DNA of 28,004 nt from CAZXNF01 sp050741255 (GTDB taxonomy: Bacteria; Pseudomonadota; Gammaproteobacteria; Burkholderiales; SG8-41). Numbering within the stretch: the stretch's first letter is position 1; every line of letters starts with the position of its first letter. Below, in pieces: positions 7,539-15,147 of the stretch. The notes beneath the pieces were generated by a model. The model saw only the letters and a list, made by a program, of their open reading frames with translations, was not told where the DNA came from and did no database searches. A program made the position numbers and the translations under genes. The DNA is taken from the NCBI GenBank assembly GCA_050741255.1, contig JBOIEQ010000046.1:1-28004 (forward strand), written 5' to 3'.

Positions 7539-8558
7539 GTGCGTGGCCTGATCGCCCTCCTGGTCGACTGGGAGGCCTGCGACGCAGGGCGGGGCGGGAC
7601 CTACGTTCTGCCACGCCATAGCGCCGAGTGGCACATCCAGAGGGCATTGACCGCGAACGGCCATCCCACGGCCGTGCTGCCGTTTACCGATGACCTGCCG
7701 GCCAGCATCGCACGGCTGGAAGCGCTCAAGCCCGCGCTGATCTTCAATCTGACTGAATCCATCGGCGGGGACCGCCGGATGGACGTCGCCATTGCCGGCG
7801 TTCTGGACCTCCTCAAGCGGCCCTATACCGGCACCGGCCCGGCCGGCCTGCAGGTCTGTCGCGACAAGGCGCTGTCCAAGCGCATCGTCGCCGCGGCCGG
7901 GGTGGACGCGCCGCGCTTCATCGCGGCGGCGACCGCGGCCGATGCGCGGCACCACGACCTGCGTTTTCCGGTGATCGTGAAGCCCCAGTTCGGCGACGGC
8001 GGCGACGGCATCTCGCGCGCGTCGCTGGTGCGCAACCAGGCCGCACTGCTGCGCCGCGTGGCGGCGATCACCAGGCGGCTGAAGATGCCGGCGATCTGCG
8101 AGGAGTTCGTCGCCGGCAACGATCTCTATGTGTCCATGCTGGCCGACGCTCGCGGTGCGATGCAGCCCATGCCGCCGATGGAACTGCATATCGGCAGGAA
8201 GCGGCGCCTAGGCCCGCAGTTCGCCACCGACCAGCTGCGCCACAACCCCGCCTACCGTACGCGCTGGCGGGTGCGCTGGCGGCGGGCGAAGCTCAAGCCC
8301 GCGCTGCTGGCGCGCGTGTGGCGGGACGCCCGCGCCGCCTTCGCGGCGCTGGGCATGCGCGACTACGGCCGCGTGGATTTCCGTCTGGCTGATGACGGCA
8401 CGCTCAAGTTCATTGAGGCCAACCCCAACCACGACCTCGCGCGCCACGCGTTTGCCATCAACGTCTGCTTCGCGGGCGTGCCCTACGAGGCAGCCATCGA
8501 GCGGATCGTGCGCGCCGCGATGCGGCGCTCTTGGTTAAAAGCGGGATTGGGGATTTGA
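7539..8558 (+). CDS. ATP-grasp ligase related to D-alanine--D-alanine ligase
   Basis: About 339 residues. The N-terminal part carries a D-Ala-D-Ala-ligase-like block (IFNLTESIGG at 68-77, then PYTGTG at 95-100 and DKALSKR at 109-115). The central ATP-binding part has FPVIVKPQFGDGGDG (143-157) and ICEEFVAGNDL (186-196). The C-terminal part has the metal-binding RVDFRLADDG (278-287) and FIEANPNHD (291-299). It should join a carboxylate to an amine or thiol with ATP; the usual N-x-N-P-G-x-T end of D-Ala ligases is changed to N-P-N-H-D-L, so the product is probably not D-Ala-D-Ala. The start is uncertain: GTG 7539 or TTG 7530, the latter overlapping the preceding TGA. The last residues (KAGLGI) and the stop are encoded by the left arm of element D, so the repeat forms the C-terminus. 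Confidence 0.82.
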   Translation: MRGLIALLVDWEACDAGRGGTYVLPRHSAEWHIQRALTANGHPTAVLPFTDDLPASIARLEALKPALIFNLTESIGGDRRMDVAIAGVLDLLKRPYTGTGPAGLQVCRDKALSKRIVAAAGVDAPRFIAAATAADARHHDLRFPVIVKPQFGDGGDGISRASLVRNQAALLRRVAAITRRLKMPAICEEFVAGNDLYVSMLADARGAMQPMPPMELHIGRKRRLGPQFATDQLRHNPAYRTRWRVRWRRAKLKPALLARVWRDARAAFAALGMRDYGRVDFRLADDGTLKFIEANPNHDLARHAFAINVCFAGVPYEAAIERIVRAAMRRSWLKAGLGI

Positions 8559-8673
8559 GATTGGGGATTGGAAACCGCTCCCGAGCTTCAAGCTCCGATT
8601 TCTAATCCCAAATCCCAAATCCCAAATCCCAAATCCCAAATCCCAAATCCCGAATCCCGAATCCCGAATCCCC
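8543..8673. repeat. Heptamer array (10 x AATCCCN) with an inverted arm (element D)
   Basis: Ten contiguous 7-bp units run from 8604 to 8673: six AATCCCA, three AATCCCG and one AATCCCC. The array ends on the base before the ATG at 8674. An inverted arm of GGGATT-type units lies at 8543-8571, overlapping the end of the ATP-grasp gene. The minus strand is (GGGATTN)n, a pattern able to form G-quadruplexes. In the mRNA the two arms can pair in several registers. Confidence 0.92.
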
Positions 8674-9864
8674 ATGCCAGAGACTCCATTGAACCTTCCG
8701 CCCCGCCTCCGCGCCATCATGGCGATGGAGTACCCGCGCTTCTCCGACGCCGAGTACGCGCGCCGCCACCGGGCGCTGGCGGCCGTAATGGAGAAGCATG
8801 GCGTCGATCATCTCCTCGTCGTGACCGACCACCGTTCCGGCAATGCGCCGCAGTGGGTCACGGGATGGCCAGGTTCGGTCGAGGCCTACGTGGTGTTCAA
8901 CCCCGGCGCGCCGATGACGATGTTCGTCGAATGGTTCAACCACTTTCCGATGGCGAAGCGCATCACGCCGGGCGTGGACGTGCGCTGGGGCGAGCACCGG
9001 GGCATCGCGCTGACCATCGAGGCGCTCAACAAACGCGGCGCGAAGAAGATCGGCGTGATGGGGCCGCTGGCCGTCTCCAAGTGGCGGCAGCTGGAGGCGC
9101 ATTTCGAGGTCGCGTCGCTCGATGCCGAGTACGCGCGGCTGCGCATGATCAAGTCGGAGGAGGAACTCGACTGGTTCCGCATCGGCGCGGCGCTGTCCGA
9201 CGAAGGATTCGCCGCGCTGCTGGCGGAAACGAAACCCGGCCTGACGGAACGCGAGCTCGGCAACGCGGTCGAGCGCGCCTGGGTAGGGCATGGCGGCACG
9301 ACCATGATCCATTACATCGGCCGGACGGCGATGGCGAACCCGCAGCTGTACGTGCCGCCGCAGCATCACTCCCCGCAGAAGGTGGAAGCGGGCGACGTGA
9401 TCTTCTGCGAGCTGTCGGCTTTCTGGTGGGATTACGCCGGGCAGATCCTGCGCACCTTCAGCGTGGAGGCCGAACCGACGCCGTTGTACCGGGACCTGCA
9501 CGCGACGGCGGAGGCCATCTTCGACGCGATCACCAGCGTGATCCGGCACGGCACGGCCATGGAAGCCATCCTCGACGCGACCGGGCTGGCCGAGCAGCAG
9601 GGATTCACGGTCTGCGACGACGTGGTGCACGGCTTCGGCGGCGGCTACTGGCAGCCGATCATCGGCAGCAAGAGCCGCATGGCGGGCCCGCTGCCGCAGA
9701 TGACGCTGGAGGAGAACATGTGCCTCGTCGTGCAGCCCAATGTCATCACCGCGGACCACACCGCGGGCGTGCAGACGGGCGAGATGATCCGGGTGACGCA
9801 AACGGGCTTCGAGACACTGCACCGCACCCCGCGCGGGTTTTTCAGGGCGGGGCAGGTGCTGTAG
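8674..9864 (+). CDS. Creatinase-like M24-family protein without metal ligands
   Basis: A 396-residue two-domain pita-bread protein. The N-terminal domain covers about 1-155 and the C-terminal domain about 160-390. At the five M24 metal positions it has Glu246 (for Asp), Gln257 (for Asp), His319 (kept), Gln354 (for Glu) and Gly369 (for Glu), so dinuclear metal binding is not expected. The retained His319 in VHGFGGG is the pattern known for creatinase, a metal-free M24 hydrolase with a catalytic His. It may hydrolyse a small amidino or amide compound; the substrate is unknown. The start is uncertain: ATG 8674 directly abuts the heptamer array and has no Shine-Dalgarno; ATGs at 8719 and 8725 are alternatives. 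It is related to the truncated M24 gene at the window start. Confidence 0.88.
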   Translation: MPETPLNLPPRLRAIMAMEYPRFSDAEYARRHRALAAVMEKHGVDHLLVVTDHRSGNAPQWVTGWPGSVEAYVVFNPGAPMTMFVEWFNHFPMAKRITPGVDVRWGEHRGIALTIEALNKRGAKKIGVMGPLAVSKWRQLEAHFEVASLDAEYARLRMIKSEEELDWFRIGAALSDEGFAALLAETKPGLTERELGNAVERAWVGHGGTTMIHYIGRTAMANPQLYVPPQHHSPQKVEAGDVIFCELSAFWWDYAGQILRTFSVEAEPTPLYRDLHATAEAIFDAITSVIRHGTAMEAILDATGLAEQQGFTVCDDVVHGFGGGYWQPIIGSKSRMAGPLPQMTLEENMCLVVQPNVITADHTAGVQTGEMIRVTQTGFETLHRTPRGFFRAGQVL

Positions 9865-9880
9865 GCATCCGCTGCCGGAC

Positions 9881-10513
9881 ATGCTGGATCTGTACTGCGA
9901 GCGGCTGGGGCCGGGCCTGTGGTCCGAACCGCTGAACGCGCTGTCGAACGCGGCGTTCTTTGCTGCCGCCTGGGCCGTCTGGTGCAGGGCGCGGCGTGCG
10001 GACCGGCCGGACGGCAGCGCGATGCTGCTCATCGCACTGATCGCGGCGATCGGCATCGGCAGCACGCTCTTCCACACCTTCGCCACGCGCTGGGCGGCGT
10101 GGCTCGATACGCTGCCCATCCTGCTCTACCAGTTCGTCTTCCTCTGGCTCTACCTGCGCCACGCGGCGCGGGCTTCCACGGCGACCACTGTGACGATCCT
10201 CGCGATCTTCCTCGCGGCGACACTGGCGGTGCGCGCGCTGCCGCCGCTGTTCAACGGGTCGCTCGCGTACGCCCCGGCGCTGCTGTTCGTGCTGGGACTG
10301 GGGTTCTACCACCGGCGCCATGCGGTCCGCGAGCGCTGGCTGCTGCTGGGGGCGGCGGGCGTGTTCCTGCTGTCGCTGGCATTCCGAACGGCGGACCGGG
10401 CAATGTGCGAATGGGCGCCGGTCGGCACCCACTTCCTGTGGCACCTGCTGAATGGCGCGGTGCTCTACCTCACGGCGCGCGCCTGGATACTGAATGACCA
10501 GAACCGCCGCTGA
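9881..10513 (+). CDS. Ceramidase-type (CREST superfamily) integral membrane hydrolase
   Basis: A 210-residue protein with about seven hydrophobic helices. It carries the CREST motif set: Ser61 and His65 (GSTLFHTF), Asp76 (WLDTLPI), and His184/His188 (HFLWH) near the C-terminus, plus an N-terminal acidic/Asn region (SEPLNALSNAAFF). In alkaline ceramidases and relatives the three His bind zinc for amide hydrolysis at the membrane. In a bacterium the substrate may be a ceramide-like or another N-acyl lipid. It starts 16 nt after the creatinase-like gene and ends tail-to-tail with the lipoprotein gene at 10529. The family is fairly sure, the substrate unknown. Confidence 0.82.
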   Translation: MLDLYCERLGPGLWSEPLNALSNAAFFAAAWAVWCRARRADRPDGSAMLLIALIAAIGIGSTLFHTFATRWAAWLDTLPILLYQFVFLWLYLRHAARASTATTVTILAIFLAATLAVRALPPLFNGSLAYAPALLFVLGLGFYHRRHAVRERWLLLGAAGVFLLSLAFRTADRAMCEWAPVGTHFLWHLLNGAVLYLTARAWILNDQNRR

Positions 10514-10528
10514 GCGGCAGCGCCCAAG

Positions 10529-11182
10529 CTACTTTTTGGCAGCGGCTTCCTGCGCCTTGCGCGTTTCCACATCGCGCATGCATTTTTCCCAGACGGGCCA
10601 CGGTCCGGTGCGGTTGATGATGCGAGCATCGGGATCGAGTTTCGCGTTCAGGCGGCGGATGGTCTCGGCCTGCACCGGACCCCGGCGGATCACAGCGATG
10701 GCCTCGGCGTTCAGAGGCACGAGCAGGTTGGCCTCGGTGACGGTCGCCGGAAATTCCGCCACCGTGATCCGCTGCCACCGCCCGCCGTCGGAACGGAAGA
10801 ATGCGTAGGGCGGCACAGGGGCGCCCGCGGCTTCATAGCCGGCGCAGTCGCGCGGCGTGGCGACCAGGTAGGCGGACAGCGCATCCGTGGTGACGGCCAT
10901 CGGCAGCAGGGTGCCGTCGCCTTCCCAGTCCACGCGCCCGCCCCGCGGCAGCGGGATGGCGACGCCGTAGGCGACGACCGTCGGCAGGCCGGTCCAGTCG
11001 TCGCGCTGATCCTGGTAGCGCTGGTCCAGCTTGCTCCAGCGGACGACCTCCACCACGCGGGTGGTGGACAGCACCGCTTCCTCCTTGCGCACGTCGGTAT
11101 AGGGGCCGATGCAGCCGGCGAGAAACGCCGCCGCGCAGATGAGCAGCGCGCCGGGGAGGTGCGGGAGGGAAGCGGGCTTCAT
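10529..11182 (-). CDS. Predicted outer- or inner-membrane lipoprotein of unknown function
   Basis: 217 residues beginning MKPASLPHLPGALL, with a lipoprotein signal peptide and lipobox L-A-G-C (Cys24 becomes the lipidated N-terminus after signal peptidase II). No domain was recognised in the mature part, which is mixed alpha/beta with a Lys/Ala-rich C-terminal tail (ETRKAQEAAAKK). The start at 11182 is the first Met giving a proper signal peptide. It begins 23 nt after the Bug gene at 11206-12201 and is probably the last gene of the hydro-lyase/Bug operon. A role in cell-envelope assembly or in uptake is possible but not shown. Confidence 0.8.
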   Translation of the reverse strand: MKPASLPHLPGALLICAAAFLAGCIGPYTDVRKEEAVLSTTRVVEVVRWSKLDQRYQDQRDDWTGLPTVVAYGVAIPLPRGGRVDWEGDGTLLPMAVTTDALSAYLVATPRDCAGYEAAGAPVPPYAFFRSDGGRWQRITVAEFPATVTEANLLVPLNAEAIAVIRRGPVQAETIRRLNAKLDPDARIINRTGPWPVWEKCMRDVETRKAQEAAAKK

Positions 11183-11205
11183 GGCGGCAGCATACCCGGT
11201 CTGGA

Positions 11206-12201
11206 CTATTTCATCAGCCCCATGCGTTTGGCGACGTCGAGCGACGCCTTGGTGCGCTCCTTCATGAAGGCGTCCATCTGGTCGGTGCCGATGAACACCA
11301 GTTCGAATCCGCTCTTGGCCGCGAGTTCGCGGTTTTCGGGATCGCGGTTGATGGCGTCCCACAGCTCGGCCATGCGCTTGCGCTGCTCCGGCGTGCTCGA
11401 TTTCGGCATGCCGATGCCGCGGTAGGCGCCATCCACCCAGTTGAAGCCGAGTTCCTTGAAGGTCGGCGTGTCGGGCAGCAGGGGATGCCGCTTGTCCATC
11501 GCCACGGCGAGCGCCCGGACCTTGCCCTTGTTGTTGATCGCGAAGGCCGAGTAGGACATCGCGCCCGTAACGTGATTGCCGATCACCGCAGTAGTCATGT
11601 CGCCGGTGCCCTTGAACGGCACGTAGGTGGTCTGGATGCCCGCCAGCGCGTTGAGCCGCTCGGCGCCGGCGTGGTTCGCTGAGTTGAGGCCCGAGCCGGC
11701 GAGCGTGAGCTTGCCCGGCTGCTCCTTCGCCATCTTCACGAAGTCCTGATAGGACTTGATGGGGCTGTCCGCGCTCACCACCAGCGCGTCCGGCGTGTAA
11801 TGAAACCAGTACACCGGCACGATGTCCTCGGTCTTGTACTGGACCTGGCCTTCGAGCGGCTGCAGCACGATATGCGGCAGGTTGATGCCGACGATGTTGA
11901 GGCCGTCGCCCGGGAGAGTGTTCATCTGCGACCACAGGAGCCCGCCGCCGGCGCCGGGTTTGTACTGGACGATGGTTTCGATCGCGGGGCACTTCTTCTT
12001 GAGGACGAGCTGCTGGTGGCGCGCCGAGAGATCGGATTCGCCGCCGGCCGGGAAGGCCTGCCAGTAATTCACGTGCTTGTCGGGGCAGGCCTGCGCGTGG
12101 GCCGGGCCTGCGGCGACGGCGCAGGCTCCGATGACGAAGGCTGCGGCGAGGCGTGGGAAACCGGCGTATGGGCGCGCCGCGTGGTGCTGAGCGATGTTCA
12201 T
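11206..12201 (-). CDS. Bug/TctC-family periplasmic solute-binding protein (divergent)
   Basis: 331 residues with a long signal peptide ending PAHAQ-A (about residue 36). The binding-fold signatures AFPAGGESDLSAR and YKPGAGGG correspond to the P-F-x-P-G-G-x-x-D and N-R-P-G-A-G-G motifs of other Bug proteins. Two Cys flank the first lobe (ACPD and KKKCP) and may form a disulfide in the periplasm; the other Bug proteins here lack this pair. A strong Shine-Dalgarno AAGGAGGAG lies 4 nt before the ATG. It follows the hydro-lyase small subunit by 52 nt and is more divergent than the two Bug proteins upstream. Ligand probably a carboxylate, but not known. Confidence 0.92.
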   Translation of the reverse strand: MNIAQHHAARPYAGFPRLAAAFVIGACAVAAGPAHAQACPDKHVNYWQAFPAGGESDLSARHQQLVLKKKCPAIETIVQYKPGAGGGLLWSQMNTLPGDGLNIVGINLPHIVLQPLEGQVQYKTEDIVPVYWFHYTPDALVVSADSPIKSYQDFVKMAKEQPGKLTLAGSGLNSANHAGAERLNALAGIQTTYVPFKGTGDMTTAVIGNHVTGAMSYSAFAINNKGKVRALAVAMDKRHPLLPDTPTFKELGFNWVDGAYRGIGMPKSSTPEQRKRMAELWDAINRDPENRELAAKSGFELVFIGTDQMDAFMKERTKASLDVAKRMGLMK

Positions 12202-12253
12202 GTACTCCTCCTTGGTATGCGTGCAAATCTTGTTGTTATCGGCACCGTAGCAA

Positions 12254-12817
12254 TTAACGCCCTGTTTGGCAATTTCCCGGCGCTTGCGCGGCGTCCTTCT
12301 TCCGCGTGGTCCACCACTGCCGCAGCCAGCCGGTATTGCCGCCCAGCGCGACGATCTCGCACAGTTTCTCGGGCAGCGGCGGATATTCCCGGGTGATGTT
12401 GCGGGTGTGGTTGATGAACAGCCCGTTCTGGAAATCGACCTCGAGCTCGTCGCCGGTGTCGCACAGGGTGGTCGCCGCCGGGCAGTCGGTCAGCACGCGT
12501 AGGCCCACGCCGATCGCCGCGCGGTAGGCGAGGAAGGGCATCGATTCGCAGACGAGGCCGAGCCCCATCGCCTGCATCGCGATGTAGCCGTTCATCTTCG
12601 GACCCATGCCGAAGTTGCGGCCGGTGACGATGATGTCGCCCGCCTTCGCGCGCGTGTGGAAGCCGGGATCGGTTTCCTCGAACAGGTGCGGCACCAGTTC
12701 CCTGGGGTCCATGTGTCGCCCGGAAATCAGCCAGTTCGGAATCACGCCGCCGGGATGCGGCACGTCGTCGCCGAGCTTGTAGCAGCGGCCCTTGAGCCGC
12801 CATTGAAAGTCGCTCAT
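12254..12817 (-). CDS. Aconitase-family hydro-lyase small subunit (LeuD-like), active-site loop altered
   Basis: 187 residues of the swivel-domain (LeuD/aconitase C-terminal) family. The core TGRNFGMG (65-72) matches the T-G-x-N-F-G-x-G segment, but the following loop is PKMNGYIA (73-80) where isopropylmalate dehydratase and aconitase have S-S-R-E-H-A. That loop supplies a catalytic Ser and a substrate-carboxylate-binding Arg in aconitase, so chemistry or substrate should differ. The rest (LGLVCESMPFLAYRAAIGVGLRVL) follows the family. The ATG at 12817 overlaps the TGA of the large subunit by 4 nt. The partner is the gene at 12814-14097. Reaction unknown: a hydratase/dehydratase on a di- or tricarboxylate is the family expectation. 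Confidence 0.87.
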   Translation of the reverse strand: MSDFQWRLKGRCYKLGDDVPHPGGVIPNWLISGRHMDPRELVPHLFEETDPGFHTRAKAGDIIVTGRNFGMGPKMNGYIAMQAMGLGLVCESMPFLAYRAAIGVGLRVLTDCPAATTLCDTGDELEVDFQNGLFINHTRNITREYPPLPEKLCEIVALGGNTGWLRQWWTTRKKDAAQAPGNCQTGR

Positions 12818-14097
12818 GTCGATCGGGCTGTCATCAGTTCGCGCGGGTCGGTGATCTTTCCGGCGATGGCCGACGCCGCGACGGTGGCCGGATTTCCAAG
12901 GTAGAGCTGCGCGTCCTTCGCCCCCATGCGGCCCGCCCCGTTGTTGACGGCGGTCGAGATGGAAACCTCGCCGGAAAACACGGGCGCGGTGCGGCCACCA
13001 GCGCACGCGCCGCAACCGGCGGGAATCAGCAGCGCGCCCGCCTCCTGGAAAATCGACAGCAGGCCATCGGTGTGCAGGCGCCGGGTCGCGTATTCCGAAC
13101 CGGGCGTGACGAAGAGCCGCACGCCGGACGCCACGCGGTGCCCCTTCAATACGGCGGCGGCGGCGACCAGGTCGTCCCACATGCCGGAGCCGCAGGAACC
13201 GATGAAGGCATGCTGCACGGGCGTGCCGGCGGCCTCGGACACGTTGACCGCGTTCTGCACGCCGCCGGGCAGCGCGATCTGCGGCTCGATGCCGGCAACG
13301 TCGAGCGTCAGGTCCGCGGCGAAGCGCGCATCCGCGTCGCTGTAGGTCGGCCGCACCACCCGCAGGCCCTTGGCGCTTGCGTGTTCGATGACGGCGGTCG
13401 AAGGCGGGAAATAGACCGCGACGGCGCCGATCTCGGTCGGCGTGCCGCACATGGCCACGCGGTTGGCCAGCGTGATCGGGTCGAGGTCGCCGGCGAACTC
13501 GACGATGCGGTAGTCGATCTCGCAGCCGATGTTGTCCTGCTTGAACATCCGGGCGATGACGAATCCGAGGTCGCGGCCCATCACGCCCGGCCGCAGCGTG
13601 CCCCGGAGGGTGATGCGGATCGATTCCGGCACCTTGACCCACACGCTGCCAGTCGCGAGCACGGTGCTCATTTCCTCGCCGACGCGCAGCGCTACCGCCC
13701 CGACACCGCCGGCGTTCGTGCAATGACGGTCGTTGTCGAAGTAGAAGGTGCCGGGGGTGATCAGGCCCGTTTCCGTCGGGAACACGTGTCCGTGGCCGCC
13801 GCGGCCCACGTCGTAGAACTGCTTGACGCCCCAGGCTTGCGCCGCCCGGCGGTTGAAGGCTCCGCGTTCGATGGCGCGCTCGTTGACGTAGATCACGTCG
13901 TGGTCGCTCACCATGACAACGCGGTCGGGATCGAACAGGCGGTCGATGCCGAGGCTGTCGAGCTCGTTCTTGGTGGCCATCACATGATTGTCGTGAATCA
14001 TGATCAGGTCCGGCACCGGCTCGATGAAGTCGCCCGGCCGGACGGCGGGCAGTCCGCTCGCGCGCGCGAGGATCTTTTCGACGGCGGTCATGCCCAT
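12814..14097 (-). CDS. Aconitase-family hydro-lyase large subunit (LeuC-like), divergent
   Basis: 427 residues. Three cysteines placed as in LeuC-type enzymes should hold a [4Fe-4S] cluster: Cys302 (GSCGSG), Cys362 and Cys365 (GCGACAGG), with the usual 60- and 3-residue spacings. His37 and His66 (SDHDVIY) lie in the substrate domain. Departures from the family: D-S-H-T-x-T-H-G-A is read as D-R-H-C-T-N-A-G-G (122-131 region), and the C-terminal S-N-R-N-F-E-G-R reads A-V-N-N-G-A-G-R (383-390). It is also shorter than LeuC (about 466 in E. coli). With the small subunit it should be a heterodimeric Fe-S hydro-lyase. Not leucine biosynthesis: the context is Bug receptors, with no leuA or leuB. Confidence 0.9.
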   Translation of the reverse strand: MGMTAVEKILARASGLPAVRPGDFIEPVPDLIMIHDNHVMATKNELDSLGIDRLFDPDRVVMVSDHDVIYVNERAIERGAFNRRAAQAWGVKQFYDVGRGGHGHVFPTETGLITPGTFYFDNDRHCTNAGGVGAVALRVGEEMSTVLATGSVWVKVPESIRITLRGTLRPGVMGRDLGFVIARMFKQDNIGCEIDYRIVEFAGDLDPITLANRVAMCGTPTEIGAVAVYFPPSTAVIEHASAKGLRVVRPTYSDADARFAADLTLDVAGIEPQIALPGGVQNAVNVSEAAGTPVQHAFIGSCGSGMWDDLVAAAAVLKGHRVASGVRLFVTPGSEYATRRLHTDGLLSIFQEAGALLIPAGCGACAGGRTAPVFSGEVSISTAVNNGAGRMGAKDAQLYLGNPATVAASAIAGKITDPRELMTARST

Positions 14098-14104
14098 GGG
14101 GAGG

Positions 14105-15091
14105 TCAGTCGGCCTTGGCGCCGGAGTCCTTCACCACCTTCGCCCATTTCGCGATCTCCGACTTGAGGTGCGCGGCAAACTGCTCGGGCGAGGAACCGAT
14201 GAACTCCGAACCGTCCGCCGCCAGTTTCTCCCGGACTTCCGGCAACTGCAGGATGGTCACGATTTCGGCGTTCAGCTTGCCGATGACCTCGCGCGGGGTG
14301 CCCGCCGGGGCCATCATGCCCTGCCAGCCGCTCGCTTCGTAGCCGGGCACGCCGGATTCGGCGATGGTCGGAATTTCGGGCGCGGTGGCCGACCGTTTGG
14401 CCGTCGTCAGGCCGAGTGCCTTCATCCTGCCCAGTTTCATGTACGGCAGGGCATTGGGCAGCGACGTGATCAGCATCGACACCTGCCCGCTCATCACGTC
14501 GACGGAGGCCTGGGGGATGCCCTTGTAGGGAATGTGTTCCAGTTTGATGCCCGCCATGGTCTGCAGCAGTTCGATCGATACATGCGCGGCCGTGCCGCTG
14601 CCGGCGGACGCGTAGGTGAGTTCGCCGGGACGCGCCTTGGCGATTCTGATCAGATCGCGCGCCGAGTTGGCGGGCAGGGCGGGGTGCGCCACCAGGATGT
14701 TGGGCGAGGAGGTCATCAGGCTCACGGGGGCGAGGTCGCGGACAGTGTCGTAGGGGAGTTTTTTGTACAGGCTGGGGTTGATCGCGAAGGCGGTCGTCAC
14801 GAACAGCAGGGTGTAACCGTCCGGCGGCGACTTGGCCGCGAACTCCGTGGCGACGATGGTCGCGGCGCCGGGCTTGTTGTCGACGATGTTCTGCTGTCCC
14901 CATTTCTCCGTCATCTTCTGGGCGATCACGCGGGCCAGCAGGTCGGTCGAACCGCCCGGCGTGAAGGGCATGACGATGCGGATGGGTTTGGCCGGGAAAT
15001 TCTGGGCCGCGACGGTGCTGCAGAAGAGGGCGCTGCCGGCGAGCAACAGCGGGGCCGCCGTGCGGCAGGATTTTCCAAACGCTTGCAACAT
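14105..15091 (-). CDS. Bug/TctC-family periplasmic solute-binding protein
   Basis: 328 residues with a signal peptide cleaved at about A-A-Q (residue 30). Motifs are MPFTPGGSTDLLARV, VDNKPGAAT, the TYASAGSGTAAH segment, IPYKGIPQA, and the C-terminal EIAKWAKVVKDSGAK. It is a tandem paralogue of the next gene, alignable without gaps over the mature protein at more than half identity by eye. It ends 7 nt before the hydro-lyase large subunit starts. An alternative Met at 15133 would add 14 residues before a normal signal peptide, so 15091 is preferred. The ligand is probably an anionic organic acid, and the operon suggests it is the substrate or product of the hydro-lyase. Confidence 0.93.
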   Translation of the reverse strand: MLQAFGKSCRTAAPLLLAGSALFCSTVAAQNFPAKPIRIVMPFTPGGSTDLLARVIAQKMTEKWGQQNIVDNKPGAATIVATEFAAKSPPDGYTLLFVTTAFAINPSLYKKLPYDTVRDLAPVSLMTSSPNILVAHPALPANSARDLIRIAKARPGELTYASAGSGTAAHVSIELLQTMAGIKLEHIPYKGIPQASVDVMSGQVSMLITSLPNALPYMKLGRMKALGLTTAKRSATAPEIPTIAESGVPGYEASGWQGMMAPAGTPREVIGKLNAEIVTILQLPEVREKLAADGSEFIGSSPEQFAAHLKSEIAKWAKVVKDSGAKAD

Positions 15092-15147
15092 GGCAATGCA
15101 CTCCGGGAAGCCGATCGGGAGGGGACAAATCATACCGTTCCTGGTGT

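Noticed and set aside
8604..8673. Heptamer array as a CRISPR or telomere
   Set aside because: Units are 7 bp and contiguous with no spacers, so it is not a CRISPR. It is internal and flanked by genes, so it is not a chromosome end.
12814..14097. Reading the hydro-lyase pair as leuC/leuD of leucine biosynthesis
   Set aside because: Active-site signatures differ, no leuA or leuB is present, and the genes sit between Bug receptors. The family is right but the leucine role is not supported.
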